The notes: generated by a model not told the origin, from the letters alone. Positions 22,531-34,024 are shown, numbered from the stretch's first letter. The stretch is 64,000 nucleotides of DNA from Enoplolaimus lenunculus (GCA_030248215.1 JASANG010003323.1:310001-374000), one strand, 5' to 3'. Made by a program: numbers and translations.

Positions 22531-22605
22531 GCCGAAACTTCAATTTTTGCCAAATTTAAAACCACATCCATACTTTGGTTCAAAACAAAAAGTCGCTCTA
22601 AAAAA

Positions 22606-22950
22606 TTCATTGGAATCAAGTTTTAGTAATTCTATTAAAAAGTTAAAGGTGTATGACGTTTAACTTTTGTTGCAGTATGCCTGTTTCCGTAAACTGTTCA
22701 CAGGTTCAGTAAAAATTGTTTATATAGCTGACGGAATACGCGTAACAACTCGGAATATTTACTAAGAAAAAACCAACAGAATAATTGCAAATGAACGAAA
22801 CAAAACGAAACAAACAAAATCTAACTTCAATCACCTTAAAAACTCATAACCGAAAAATCAGAATTCCGGCATCGGAACAGCAGTCAGCCGGAATCGGAAT
22901 CGGAAGTCAAATTTTGCCGGAATCGGAATTCCAATGGAACCCTGAAATGC
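22606..22950. mobile_element. GGAATCGGAAT-ended element
   Basis: Shares about 340 bp in inverse orientation with 42365-42765, including TTAAAGGTGTATGACGTTTA, ACGGAATACGCGTAACAAC and AACGAAACAAAACGAAAC. Ends in GGAACCCTG, so it is probably a branch of the CAGGG-ended group. Confidence 0.7.
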
Positions 22951-23070
22951 ATACTAGAATACTTCGATCGTACTCAATAATTATCTAACAAAGCCGCCCG
23001 ATATTTATCATAATTGTCACACTTGAAAATCCACATGTTTCAGTACTCCAGTATCTTATACGGGACTTAA

Positions 23071-23277
23071 CAGGGTGCGACCGGATATCCGGTTCCTGTA
23101 TCCGGCAAAAAACCTGCATCCGTTTACTGAATATTAATAAACATTTACTGACACATTAACGTGCTACAAAATTGATTTATTTAAAAAACACACTATCCCC
23201 CGGTAACATCCGGTTCCGGTAAAAAAATCACTACCCGGATCCAAACGTCCGGTTTTCTGCGATCCGGTTGCACCCTG
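23071..23277. mobile_element. CCGG hAT-like element, 207 bp
   Basis: Terminal inverted repeats CAGGGTGCGACCGGAT and GATCCGGTTGCACCCTG. Target duplication not recognisable. Confidence 0.75.
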
Positions 23278-23599
23278 GCCATAAGCCATTTTGACACAAA
23301 AAAAGCATACGGGTTTCAACCAAATTTTCTACACATACATATAAAGTTCATACTCTATTGCATCGCGGGGTCCAGAACCAGGGGGAGGCGGGCCACTGGC
23401 ATCATTATTTCTACCAAACCGTACTCTCAGCCCATTCGGTTGGCAATCATTAAAAATTAACTGAAAGTGAAGCGACAAGAAATACAAAAAACCAACTAAA
23501 CATTGCTATGGTTAATAGTATTACGTATACTATGCATACACAATACACACACACCGATTCTGATGCTGTACACAGCAAAATATGTTGTATAAAATATAT

Positions 23600-23617
23600 A
23601 AAACATGTAAATATATA

Positions 23618-23651
<34 letters not shown>

Positions 23652-23652
23652 C
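23600..23652. repeat. (TA)n / (TATG)n microsatellite
   Basis: AT dinucleotide run grading into TATGTATA units. Confidence 0.9.
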
Positions 23653-23747
23653 GTAGTGTATGCCAGTAAACCTACCATATGGACACAAACAACACACAAA
23701 TGCTTTTCAGACACAGTCAAACGTTAGAATTGCTGCGTGTTTATAGG

Positions 23748-24063
23748 CAGCGGCCAAGGGTGGGGCCAGGGGCTCAGCCCCCGATGGCCAAATTTTGCAC
23801 GTTTTAGAAGATTTTCAAACTTGCTTGTAAAGTCATTGAAGACCTTTAAATGCCCCTCCTGAAAACTTTTTTAGCCCCCTAGCAAAAGCTGGCTGCGAGC
23901 TTGAACCAAGGGGGGGCCAGGGAGGGCTCAGCCCCATAAACCAAATTTTGGCCCCCTTAGAAAATTATCAAACTTGCTTGTAAAGTCATTGAAGACCTTT
24001 AAATGCCCCTCCTGAAAAAATTTTTAGCCCCCCCTAGCAAGGTGAGCTGGCTACTGGCTTGGT
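23748..24063. mobile_element. Two adjacent GTAGCCA-family MITEs
   Basis: 23748-23896 and 23899-24063 are head-to-tail copies sharing AAACTTGCTTGTAAAGTCAT and GAAGACCTTTAAATGCCCCT. This looks like a local tandem duplication rather than two independent insertions. Confidence 0.7.
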
Positions 24064-25066
24064 GTTTAGCTTACACAGTTGACGTAGACGGATCAGAACG
24101 TATCTTAAGGTCAAGGTGCAGTGCCTTTTATGCTTCAGCTTAACGTATTAGCAACTTGCATAATCCAATTATCAGGGCTCCGACATAAAACTGCATATCA
24201 CAAGAAGGAACATGAATTAATTTCTTTGCCGGAACAGGAACCGGAACAGGAATTACAAATATATTGCACCGTCGAATTAATACTGCTTAATTGACTATAA
24301 TTGAAAACAAAATATGCAGGTCGTGTCGTCTGCGTGGGTTGTATTTAGATTTTCATAATATCGGTTCGTAAATTTATGACCCATGTATTGAACGGTGGTC
24401 TCAGTTTTCCAGGGTGGAAAACTTATATCCAGGAGTTCAACGCAGCCACTTCTGTATGACGGACTGATTTTCCACTGGTTTGGTAGGAAAAATCACATGC
24501 ATTTAGCTTTTGCTGGGGAAAAGTGGAAAATTCATAAACCTGGATATTCCCTGCTTCGGTAGGGAAAATCTTTAGTGTAAAGTTTGTTTGCAAAATGGAA
24601 AAAATGGAAAATTTAAACGCTTCGATTATTCCTGAGTTGGTAGGGAAAGTCTGAAGCATATAGGTTTTGTTTAGAAAACGGAAAAGTTGAAAATTACAAC
24701 GCCTGGAAATCTGAAGCGTAAAATTTGATTGGAAAATGGGAAAAGTGGAAAATTTAAACGCGTAAATTTCCATGGTTTGGTTTAACCGCCCGAACTTTTT
24801 CTGGTTTGGTTTTGGCAGGGAAAATCGTAGGATTTGTTGGAAAACAGGAAAACTAAAAAATTCAAACGCCTACATTTCACTATTATTTTAGTGCTGAAAA
24901 TCTGAAGCGTAACTCCCGAGGTTCACATTTATCAATAAAAAGGCACAATAACTGTGGTATGGTTCCAGCAAAATTTTTTGCCAGTTTCAGCAATTTTAGC
25001 CATGAATATTTTCTATTGCAAAATTGTACCCTTTATTTGTATATACGCTTGGGCCAATTTTGCATG

Positions 25067-25283
25067 CACTGCAAAAAATGGTAAGTCAAATTGACTCCTT
25101 CCGAAATAGGCTCTATGGGACTACACAAACTGAGAGTCAAATTCGACTCCGTCAGAGTCGGACGTGCGACTAAAGTGAGTCGAATTTGACTCTCATGGCG
25201 GAGTCGAATTTGACTCTCAGTTTGTGTAGTTCCGTAGATCTTATTTCGGAGGGAGTCAATTTCACTCACCATTTCTTGCAGTG
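25067..25283. mobile_element. GAGTCAAA-family MITE
   Basis: Ends CACTGCAAAAAATGGTAAGT and ACTCACCATTTCTTGCAGTG. TG lies on both outer sides where other copies have TA. It is palindromic inside. Confidence 0.8.
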
Positions 25284-25489
25284 TGCAAACTCATTGCACA
25301 CTGGGCCATGAATATGTATTTGTTTTATTCTACTGCTTGTATATGAAAAACAAAATTAATTTCTTACTTCGAATGCAAGTAAATTATAGACCGCGAAAAT
25401 GTTTCAAATATATTTCAGTAAACCAGACCAAACAGTGAATAATGCCACTAGATTTAAAGAAACTTAATTTTTATAATCTCTACCACGCT

Positions 25490-25570
25490 ACTATTGACCC
25501 GAATAAGAGGGGGAGGGGTAATAAGAGGGGGTCCCCATTTTGAATCCGTAGAGTCACTAAGTCCTAATTA
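25490..25570. mobile_element. TGTAGTGACCCG-family MITE fragment
   Basis: ATTGACCCGAATAAGAGGGG end plus GGTAATAAGAGGGGG and CCCATTTTGA, as in the copy at 44798. Confidence 0.55.
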
Positions 25571-26275
25571 AATTTTCCACTTTTCTCGTGTTCTATAAAC
25601 AACACCGAATCATATATTTAGGCTTAAATTTTCCACTTTTCCCGTTTTCCGAGCCGAACCACACATCTCAATTTTCCAACCAAACCAACCAAACTGTTCC
25701 TTTCCTACCAGACCTTAAGAAACCTATACTTTTAACGTTTCCCCTTTTCCCGTTTTCCGCATCTCGCCCGCACTTCTAACTTTTCCTGCCAAACATGGGA
25801 ATATCTACGCGTTTGAATTTTCCTGTTTTCCCAGCCACACAATGCTTGTTAATTTTCCTACCAACGCAGCGAAAAATCTGGCCAGCTTACAGGAGTCGCT
25901 ACGCTGCACTCCTGGTCATAAGTTTTCCACCGTGAAAAACGGGATGCTCCATAATTGGCCCAAGTAAATTATCTATTTTCAGCCTTCACTAAACTTCGGT
26001 TCTGAAGTTGACACTTTAAAAAGTCTTACGAATTGTTTCTTAGTGATAAAGTATTAATTATATATACCTACTACATTTTGACTGCTAAAAATGCTGGATT
26101 TTTTATGTCGGACCCGGAATATCAGTAGGATCCAGTTGCATCCGAATCCGGGTGTTTTTACCGAAAAATTCGAAGTTCAGGTACGCGTGCTGGCTTTGAG
26201 GCATTCCAGGCCCGGGTACTGCAAAAGCTTAAAATACATCGACTAAAAATGATTTATTACAAATGTATTTATCCA

Positions 26276-26375
26276 AGCGGCCTTTTAGGCTTATAGGAAT
26301 GTGCTCATTCTCATGCTTAGGCTTAGGCTTAGTCTTAGTCTTAGGAATATGCTTATAATACTGTTCCGCCTCTGC
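26276..26375 (+). mobile_element. TelMITE fragment
   Basis: TTAGGC core followed by ATGCTTATAATACTGTTCCG, the family's right subterminal sequence; both ends are lost. Confidence 0.55.
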
Positions 26376-26432
26376 GTCCTGTTTTTCCGCGGGACAGCAC
26401 TAGTTCCAGTGAGCAACCTTTACTACTCCACA

Positions 26433-26556
26433 TATCGGCGGCGACGGAGGATGGGTTAAAATAAATAACAGTCCGTAAATCGAATAACGAGGGTGTACCC
26501 AATGGAAAGGCCAAATAAATATCAGTCCCCCGTCTTATTCCGGTCACTAAAACATG
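26433..26556. mobile_element. TGTAGTGACCCG-family MITE, right-end fragment
   Basis: GGGTTAAAATAAATAACAGT through CTTATTCCGGTCACTA aligns with the right third of the family. Confidence 0.6.
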
Positions 26557-26721
26557 TTCGTGCGGTAATACCGTACAGAAAGCAATCCTGGCTACGGTCC
26601 CGGTTCCGGCCGACATAAAAACGCTTTACCGCCGCTACAAACTACTACGGTAAAATAGCAGTTACCCACATACTACAGTTAACAAAATATTGTAAAAACT
26701 GCACAATATAGAGAAAACACG

Positions 26722-26782
26722 GTAAATATATATGTATATATATATCTATATATATATATGTATATGTATATATATATATTAA
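26722..26782. repeat. (TA)n microsatellite
   Basis: TATATATG-type dinucleotide run. Confidence 0.9.
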
Positions 26783-27032
26783 ACTGCACGCTTTACACAG
26801 CTTGTTTTTAAATACTAAATAAAGTCTTTAAATTTCAACAATTTCTATACATTTCAATAGCATCCACTTCTATAAAATATTATACAGCAGCACTAAATAT
26901 ATATTGCAACTTCCGTAAAGAATTAAAATATTTTCTAGTGAGACACAAAGGTTCAAATTCGAAATATACAAAGTAAAATAGGCATCGAACAGTTCCAATT
27001 TTGAGTCGAAGCTAAAAGATTTACAAGGACTG

Positions 27033-27439
27033 GGCCCATGTTATTTTTAGGGCCGTCGCGGTTTCTGGTGGGTCTATACAAGAGTAGGCTTTTACATTCT
27101 AGACTGCAATTTTTTGTTTAGGCTTAGGCTAAGGCTTAGGAATACGCTTTTGCAACGCTTAGGTTTAGGTTTAGGAATACGCTTAATCTAATGTTACGGC
27201 CCTAAAAGTACACTGTAAAAAATGGTGAGTCAAATTGACTCTCTCCGAAATAGGCGTTTCAGGACTCCACATTGTGAGTCAAATTCGACTCTGGCAGTCA
27301 AATTCGACTCCGCCAGAGTCAACTTCGACTCACTGAGCGATTCATTGAGTCGAATTTTGACTCCGTTTACGTAGTCCGAAAAAGCCTTTTTCGGAGAAAG
27401 TCAATTTGGCTCTCCATTTTTTGCAGTGTAACATTGGCC
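27033..27439 (+). mobile_element. TelMITE with a MITE nested in its right end
   Basis: Ends GGGCCCATGTTATTTTTAGG and, interrupted, CCCTAAAAGTA / ACATTGGCC. The flanks AAGGACTG and AGCAACTG agree at 6 of 8. The right inverted repeat is split by the element at 27211. Confidence 0.85.
27211..27428. mobile_element. GAGTCAAA-family MITE nested in a TelMITE end
   Basis: Ends CACTGTAAAAAATGGTGAGT and CTCTCCATTTTTTGCAGTG. TA is duplicated on each side (27209-27210 and 27429-27430); removing 27211-27430 restores the TelMITE end AAAAGTAACATTGGCC. This fixes both element boundaries and the TA duplication. Confidence 0.92.
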
Positions 27440-27535
27440 AGCAACTGGATGAATATACCATTCTACTCAAATTTGTTTGACAAGTTAACGCCTCGAAAAA
27501 ACACTTCAAATTTTAGCCAGTTACTTAAATAGATA

Positions 27536-27674
27536 CGTGACAGCAGATTAAGCGTATTCCTAAGCCTAAGCGTTGAAAAGCGGATTCCTAAACATGAACA
27601 AAAGAATGTAGTCTAGAATCCAAGCCTACTCTTTTACAAACCAACCACGATCCGGGACGGCCTTAAAGTACTGT
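27536..27674 (-). mobile_element. Degenerate TelMITE
   Basis: CAGCAGATTAAGCGTATTCC, TAAGCC units, CTACTCTTTTACA and GGGACGGCCTTAAAGTA occur in family order; the outermost ends have decayed. Confidence 0.6.
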
Positions 27675-27723
27675 TTTATTTGCCATACATGCTACGTATT
27701 AATATTAATTTGATACATAATGC

Positions 27724-28078
27724 CTGGGTTTCTGAAACCTTACTTAAGTATTTACTTAACTTAAGTAATTACTTAAGTCGCCGACTTAAGTAAAATACTT
27801 AACTTTTTAACAAAGTGAATAAACGCCAAATGTGAGCCATGGTGATGACAATAAAATAATAGTTTTGCTTTATATTTAAGTAGGCACCATCGGTCTATAA
27901 TTCCAATAGACCAAGCTGCGAATACTTGAACTGTTTATCTGTAATATACCAAACTTGTTCAGCGACTTAAGTATTTACTTAACTTAAATACGCTTATAAA
28001 AACGACAAAATGGTTGAGTAATTACTTAGCACGTACTTAAGTACTAAGTCGTACTTAAGTAGGGTTTCGGAAACCCAA
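27724..28078. mobile_element. GGGTTTC-ended foldback MITE
   Basis: Left end CTGGGTTTCTGAAACCTTAC and right end GTAGGGTTTCGGAAACCCAA are inverted. Both subterminal regions are rich in ACTTAAGTA palindromes. Confidence 0.7.
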
Positions 28079-28464
28079 CCACTGTTTATAATTTTCTTAA
28101 GCCTTAAAACATAGTCTTATGCAATTAATAGCTTAAACGCAAGTTTAGTCTCAGCATAATATGTTATTTTTAATCTAAAACAAGTATATACCATTATTTT
28201 TAATTTTCTTAAACTTTAAGCATTTAAAAATTTTATATGCTGTATTATAAAAGACGCTAGCAGGGTTGTAGGTTTCAATGCAACGGTATACTTGCATACG
28301 GCCAAACAGATTTAGGCAATACTTACACAATGGGTACAGGGATTAGAATTCATGATTTGAAGTTGTTGTTTACAATTCGAACTAAACCGGTAATGGCTTG
28401 AGCAGTGTGCATCGTGCTAAACGTAAACGTAGTCATTGCTGAAAGTTTATGGCAAGACAATACA

Positions 28465-28637
28465 GGACCCATGTAAAGATCAGGGGACGACACTTTTCTG
28501 TGGGACTAGAAAAGAGTAAGCTTAAGATTTAGACTACTTTTTTTGCTTGGCCTTAGACTTAAGCTTAGGCTTAACCTTAGGTTTAGAAATAAAGCTTATA
28601 AAAAACTGTTCCGCCACTACTGTTGTTGATATTGGCC
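28465..28637 (+). mobile_element. TelMITE (diverged)
   Basis: GGACCCATGTAAAGATCAGG start and TTGATATTGGCC end; the core is TTAGGC-like with many changes. Confidence 0.65.
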
Positions 28638-29179
28638 AGAAGTGGAATACAAAATATAATATTGGGTTATATACACTGATTAAAACAAGAAGTGTGATAA
28701 ATTCGACTTACATGTAACTTATCTTGCGTGATCGACATCTTTAATAGTCTACTAGTACACGTAGTTGCACACATGTGCAACTGGACTAAGGCATCCCGGC
28801 CCTAGATTAAAATGTTGAATGGGCCCTTCATTAAGTGAACGAAATTTACAAAAGCGGTTTTTGAAAAGCTGTAGTGCTTTGCAGATATATAAAACGCAAC
28901 ACAAACGATAAGTAATCTCAATGCATACAGTCTTAATTTGCATACGCAACGTAAATAAAAATCTGTTAGAACACAGTCCAAAATACGTATTTGGGGTGTT
29001 CCAGCTTTAATATATACATGTACACCAGCTGCAGTAATGTACTGCTATTGTGTTGTTTAGTTTTTAGTGCGTTCTATGTACTATGATTTTCTCTATGCAA
29101 ACGCGGAACTGCCATCTGATCGGACACTTCGATGGGTTGAGAATGTTGTAGTTGTACATGGATTCCAACACCAATAGTG

Positions 29180-29556
29180 ACTAAGTTTTACCGGAACAGG
29201 AAAAGGAATGAAATTTTCTTCACAGGAACAGGATCATGCACCGGAATTCGAAATTATTTTCATCACCGAATTATACTGTTGGACGTTTTAGAAAACTTGT
29301 CATAAATGGCAGGAATTTCGTTGTCAAGTTTTGCAAAAATACATCATAAACAGTTTATTAAACAAAATCCAACTAAATGCAAAAGCGAAGACTCATTTCG
29401 AAATCGAAATTTTTCAAAGACAAAGTTTCCAATATTTACAAATGACTATGAATTATTTGCCATAAAATTCTGGTTTATGCATCTTTGGACGCTGGAACAG
29501 GAATTGAATTTTTGCAGGAATTCCGGATGCAAACAAGGAATTCCGGCGGAACCCTG
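29180..29556. mobile_element. CCGG/GGAAT hAT-like element remnant
   Basis: ACCGGAACAGGAAAAGGAAT near the left and GGAATTCCGGCGGAACCCTG at the right, the latter a family-type terminus. Confidence 0.5.
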
Positions 29557-29629
29557 GACATGTGTATACATTGATGCTTGAGTGTTTTGTTTCTTCGTAA
29601 ATATATGCACTAACGAATAACTCCCAGGG

Positions 29630-29950
29630 CGTTGATTGACATATTTTCTACCATCGACAGTTTGAATTTGACAAATTTTGTTACAGTACATACAGATATC
29701 ATAAATAGAAGTAAGCCACGTGATTTCTTTTGGTGTTAACGTTATAGTACCGTGAAATGTCGCCGTAAATGCAAACTCCACAATGTCATGCGTACACCAG
29801 GTGACTTTTGATGGGGAAATGTGCAAATTGTTTCTTTCATCGTGGTTGCTTAAATATCGACTATTATTCTGAAACCTTACTTGTACAACTTCGAACGTAT
29901 GAAGGTATGTGCTAAGCAAGGCGTTTATACTATTAACCTTCGTACATCTG
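29630..29950 (-). CDS. Orphan coding-like segment, possible internal exon
   Basis: About 105 codons are open on the minus strand, with a cysteine-rich, extracellular-looking composition (CNLRCTKVN near the start, then TWCTHDIVEF, ITLTPKEITW, CMYCNKICQIQ). A CTACAG acceptor lies at the upstream edge, but that AG belongs to the end of the adjoining TGTAGTGACCCG element. A weak donor, ATG|GTAGAA, lies near 29650. I do not recognise the family and found no partner exon. It could be an exon of a dispersed gene, a pseudogene piece or chance. Confidence 0.25.
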
Positions 29951-29956
29951 AGATTG

Positions 29957-30443
29957 CACTGTAGTGACCCGAATAAGAGGGGGGACTGATATTTATTTGA
30001 CCTCTCCAGGGGTACCCCCTTGTTATTCGGTTACGGACTGTTATTTATTTTTAACCCGCGCTCCACCACCCTTCGTTACTGATATATATCCGGTACTGCA
30101 ACTATCTGTTGAATTTAAACGTTTATTTGTCTTGCGTCATTAGCTTGAGCGATCATGCAAGGTTATACTTAGGAATGTACTTTCAAAATTTAAGTACGCC
30201 TTAAAGATTCGAACTCAATTGTATTTGGTCCTGGAGTCGTTTATGCACTACAACTAGGAATAACTGGCCTTCATGGACCCTAATTAGGATTTAGGAACTC
30301 TATCCGATTGTTACTCTAATTAGGATTTAGGGACTCTATCCGATTACGGACTCTTATTAGTTATACCGACTCCTATTGATTGGGACTCAAAATGGAAACC
30401 CCCCTCTTATTACCCCCACACCCACTTATTCTGGTCACTACAG
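29957..30443. mobile_element. TGTAGTGACCCG-family MITE, full length
   Basis: Ends TGTAGTGACCCGAATAAGAG and CTTATTCTGGTCACTACAG are inverted. Length ~487 bp. The interior has CTCTATCCGATT/ATTCGGTTACGGACTGTTA blocks shared by all copies. Confidence 0.8.
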
Positions 30444-31000
30444 TAGACCCATGGTTCCAAGATTTCAGAAACCCAGCCAATATTTGCATGTCCAGGTTTT
30501 GCCGGAAACATAACCATGTATAAGTAGATAATGGTAAAATAGTGTTGCAGACTTTAAGGACTCTATCCGATTACGGACTCTTATTAGGGATACGGACTCC
30601 TATTGATTGGGACTCAAAATGGAGACCCCCTCTTATTACCCCACACCCACTTATTCTGGTCACTACAGTAGACCCATGGTTCCAAGATTTCCGAAACCCA
30701 GCCAATATTTGCATGTCCAGGTTTTGCCGGAAACATAACCATGTAAGTAGATAATGGTAAAATAGTGTTGCAGACTTTAAGGACTCTATCCGATTACGGA
30801 CTCTTATTAGGGATATGGACTCCTATTGATTGGGACTCAAAATGGAAACCCCCCTCTTATTACCCCACACCCACTTATTCGGGTCACTACAGTAGACCCA
30901 TGGTTCCAAGATTTCAGAAACCCAGCCAATATTTGCTTGTCCATGTTTTGCCGGAAACATAACCATATACGTACATAATGGTAACATACAGTTGCAGACT
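30444..31000 (+). repeat. 225-bp tandem duplication of a MITE tail plus flank
   Basis: Units begin TAGACCCATGGTTCCAAGAT at 30444, 30669 and 30893 (spacings 225 and 224), the third incomplete. Each unit carries ~110 bp of the unique flank and the last ~115 bp of the TGTAGTGACCCG element, so the duplication happened after that insertion. Confidence 0.9.
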
Positions 31001-31098
31001 TTACAACAACGATTTGTTGGACTTGTTCGCCGGAAGGGCATGGTTAACGCTCCGACAAATAAACTCACAAGCTGTGGCAAGGTTTGTAGAAATACGAT

Positions 31099-31200
31099 GA
31101 TGGGTCCATGTAAAGATCAGGGGCGGAACGTTTTTCAGTGGAACTGCAATAGATCAATTTAAGCTTTAGACTATTTTTTTTTGCTTGGCTTAAGCTTAGG
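31099..31200 (+). mobile_element. TelMITE, left half only
   Basis: GGTCCATGTAAAGATCAGGG start and TTTTGCTTGGCTTAAGCTTA, then a break into unrelated sequence. Confidence 0.65.
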
Positions 31201-31336
31201 ACGCTGTGTTCAATGTTCAGCTCACGGTTACTAGTTGCGCTAATGAGTACGTATATATAAAATGTGATGTGAGAGCCAGGGATGGGCGGTCTGAGCAAAT
31301 CTCAGGATTTGGCTGGCTCGATCTTGCTTTTTTCAG

Positions 31337-31469
31337 TCTCGGTGATTTGCAAATCGAGACCAAGGAAGTGAAAAAGCGATATGGAATCGCAAAAAATTCC
31401 TTGGATCGCAGCATTGGCCCGGAAGTATTTGCGCTTTACGCCTATCACACAGACAGCAAACGGTTGTAG
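31337..31469 (+). CDS. Orphan C-terminal exon candidate
   Basis: The strong acceptor CTTGCTTTTTTCAG (ends 31336) is followed by 43 open codons and a TAG stop: residues include LGDLQIETKEVKKRYGIAKN, then LDRSIGPEVF and ALYAYHTDSKRL. Codon usage is balanced and less AT-rich than the flanks, as in the two supported genes. A preceding exon would have to end two bases into a codon; none was identified. Family unknown. Confidence 0.35.
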
Positions 31470-31876
31470 AGCACCGCTACCTGGTTATACAGCGATTTGA
31501 GAAACAGAATGACCCGTCCGGTTAACCAAAATTCTATTTTTGAAAGCAAACGCAAAAAGTTAAAGTATTCATTTCCATCGGAAAAAATAAACTTTTCTTA
31601 CAAAGTATCAGTTTTAATTAAATCTACGTCTTGCGAGCATAGCAAATCCGTTGCATATTTGACCTTTTTAAAGTGGAACAGTTGCTTTTAAACTGCAGTA
31701 ACACGATTCCAACACCCTCAAAATTTACATCTTGAAAACATTTGGGGTATCTGGGATCCCAATGGTGACTATCTTCGGTGAGAATCCCCATCTTGATCCC
31801 AGAAAAGTTTTCACGCGCGATAGTGTGGGGTGGAATAGGAAATTTTTACTCCACGACATCCCTGTCACTAAGGCCG

Positions 31877-32312
31877 ATATTCTCAAAATGCGCATAGCAC
31901 CTATTAACAGTTAGCGATATGTTTTCAAATTGACGAACACCTGCAATTGCAGATCTCAAAATTTGGTGCAGAAGTAGAGCAAATTAAACGCGAACAATGT
32001 GCTAAATTTTGAACCTCACCATGCGTTGGTACCAAAGTTACAGAACCTATCACCAACATGACCCATGTATAGAACAGGACCAGAGTAGTAGTATAGACAT
32101 ATTCCTAAGCCTTAGCCTAAGCCTATGCCTAAGCGTAAGGATGAGGCTATTGCTAAGCCTAAAGCCTAAGCCAAAAGCCAAAGCAAAAAAGTTAGTCTAA
32201 ACCTTTTAAACTAACTCTTTTACAGTTTCGCCGGAAAACGATCCGGCCCTGTTCTATACATTTCCCACCAACTTTGTGATGATAGGTGCTATACACATTT
32301 GAGAATACGGGC
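31877..32312. mobile_element. TATTCTCAAATG-family MITE with nested TelMITE
   Basis: Ends CGATATTCTCAAAATGCGCA and ATACACATTTGAGAATACGG; interior GTTTTCAAATTGACGAACAC. Split near the right arm by the element at 32059. Confidence 0.8.
32059..32265 (-). mobile_element. TelMITE nested in a TATTCTCAAATG MITE
   Basis: Starts GACCCATGTATAGAACAGG and ends CCCTGTTCTATACAT. The flanks CACCAACA (32051-32058) and CACCAACT (32266-32273) agree at 7 of 8. Confidence 0.82.
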
Positions 32313-32847
32313 GTTTAGACCTATACACAAATTTCAATGTTCTCAAAATTTATTGATTTGTCCGTATTGCGGTTGCCCAGCAAAAGTTCGAATATTGCGA
32401 AGTACTGAACATCCGATATTTATATTGAATTTTTTTCCATTCTGAGAATATATATTTTTTTGATTTTCAGTTCTATTTTTCTCTCGTGTATTTTTGAGTT
32501 GTTTTTAAAGTTTCACAATTCTATTTTGTGGTTTTGTAATGATCTGTAATTTTGCGAAATTCTATATAGTACACTTGCATATTAGATACGTTTTGGCGAT
32601 GTGATTGATAATGGCGTGTGATTTTTCTACCCTCCGCTCTTTGATATATCGCTCGATTGTGTGTTACGGGGGTGTGTGTGTAGGTGGGCATAGGGGTGGA
32701 TCAAGGTATTTCTAACAGAGGAACCGCGTGAGAAATATAAACGAACTCGCGAAGACGCAGTGATTTTAGCGGTAACCTTAATACAAAATGGAGGTTTTAA
32801 GCGCTTTGGGGCTTAGATCGGGTTGCTCCCCTTGATGGATACCCTAG

Positions 32848-33110
32848 CAGGGTGCAAATGAAAATATAAAATACCGGAAACGGAAGATTAAAAAGTATCG
32901 GAACCGGAGTCGGAATCGCAAAACAAAAACATGTTACCGAAAAATTCATATTTAACCTATTTTTTTAGAAATCGTACGTGTAAACACACCATTTTTAGAA
33001 AGCCAAAATTATGACACAAATGCTGTCGCTGGGAAACGTATGATAAATTACATGAAGAACGAGATACAATTGAAAAACTTTTTTGGTGCAAGGACACAGT
33101 GAAACGGTGT
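32848..33110. mobile_element. CCGG hAT-like element remnant
   Basis: CAGGGTGCAAATGAAAATAT start followed by ACCGGAAACGG and GAACCGGAGTCGG; the right end is not found. Confidence 0.45.
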
Positions 33111-33147
33111 ATTTTATGGAAATCCTGTTCCTGTTTTAGAGGTTTAT

Positions 33148-33303
33148 CCGCCAATTAGGCATAGAGTAGGGTCGAAACAGTGGTATAACTCAATTCCTAT
33201 AAGCCAGGCTAAAGCTGAAGCCTAAAGCGAAAAATAGTCTAAAGCTTATACTCTACTATGCAGTTTTACGAAAAACGGCTCGCCTTTGATCTGTACATGG
33301 GCC
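33148..33303 (-). mobile_element. Degenerate TelMITE
   Basis: GTATAACTCAATTCCTATAAGCC in pattern, AAATAGTCTAAAGCTTATAC and CTTTGATCTGTACATGGGCC in family order. Confidence 0.55.
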
Positions 33304-34024
33304 AACGCCTGTAACCTATCGTAAACAGATTTTTTTGCCAGCGCCGAACGTAGTCGTTTGATTTACTATTAATGTTGATAGATAGAAGTCTAGCGTAACC
33401 ATATGCCATGGCACAATGGCTATAATCCCTATACAAGATGTCATCTTCACTCAAAACAGATCGCGTTTAAGCTTTTGAAAATAATATTTTTCAGCAGGTA
33501 TATTGTAGCGCAAACTATACTTATTTAAATATTAATCACTGCGATTGAAACTTTAGCTAAAAAAATATATGTATGTTTAAATGAAAAACATTTTGCCTAC
33601 AATCCATATTAATAATATACTGACAATATTAATTACTTTGTTGCCGTTGAATAGAAGATTTCGACAAAAATGTACCTTACGGATTTTATATATCATAATC
33701 TTTAAGATCTAAAATAACAGAGTTATTTTTCTGCGTAAGCTGATCGAAAATAATAATTTTGAACGCAAGTTATTAAGTGCTGACTTATATAATCTTGATG
33801 CAAACCATCAAAACATACCTTCAACTAAGTTCAAAGAACCATAAACAGTATCAAAGATAAGCTCAAACATCGATATGCTATACTTTTAAGTCAAAAATAA
33901 AGCATTTTACCTAAAGTAATAGTCTTATTTTGAGTCAAATTATATAGCGAAATCGGTGGTGTTGCAAGGGGTTATTCGGAATCGCCCCCTTTGTAATTTT
34001 TGACGTTTTTAATTGGTAACACAA

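Larger units (their letters stand above)
24377..25977. mobile_element. Foldback element, ~1.6 kb, with long inverted ends
   Basis: About 100-bp inverted ends (GGTGGAAAACTTATATCCAG at the left against the complement of CTGGTCATAAGTTTTCCACC at the right). The left half carries several ~75-85-bp subrepeats containing GGGAAAA and GTGGAAAATT; the right half carries their complements (TTTTCCC). A GAGTCAAA MITE (25067) and a TGTAGTGACCCG fragment (about 25490) sit inside. No coding capacity. Confidence 0.65.
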
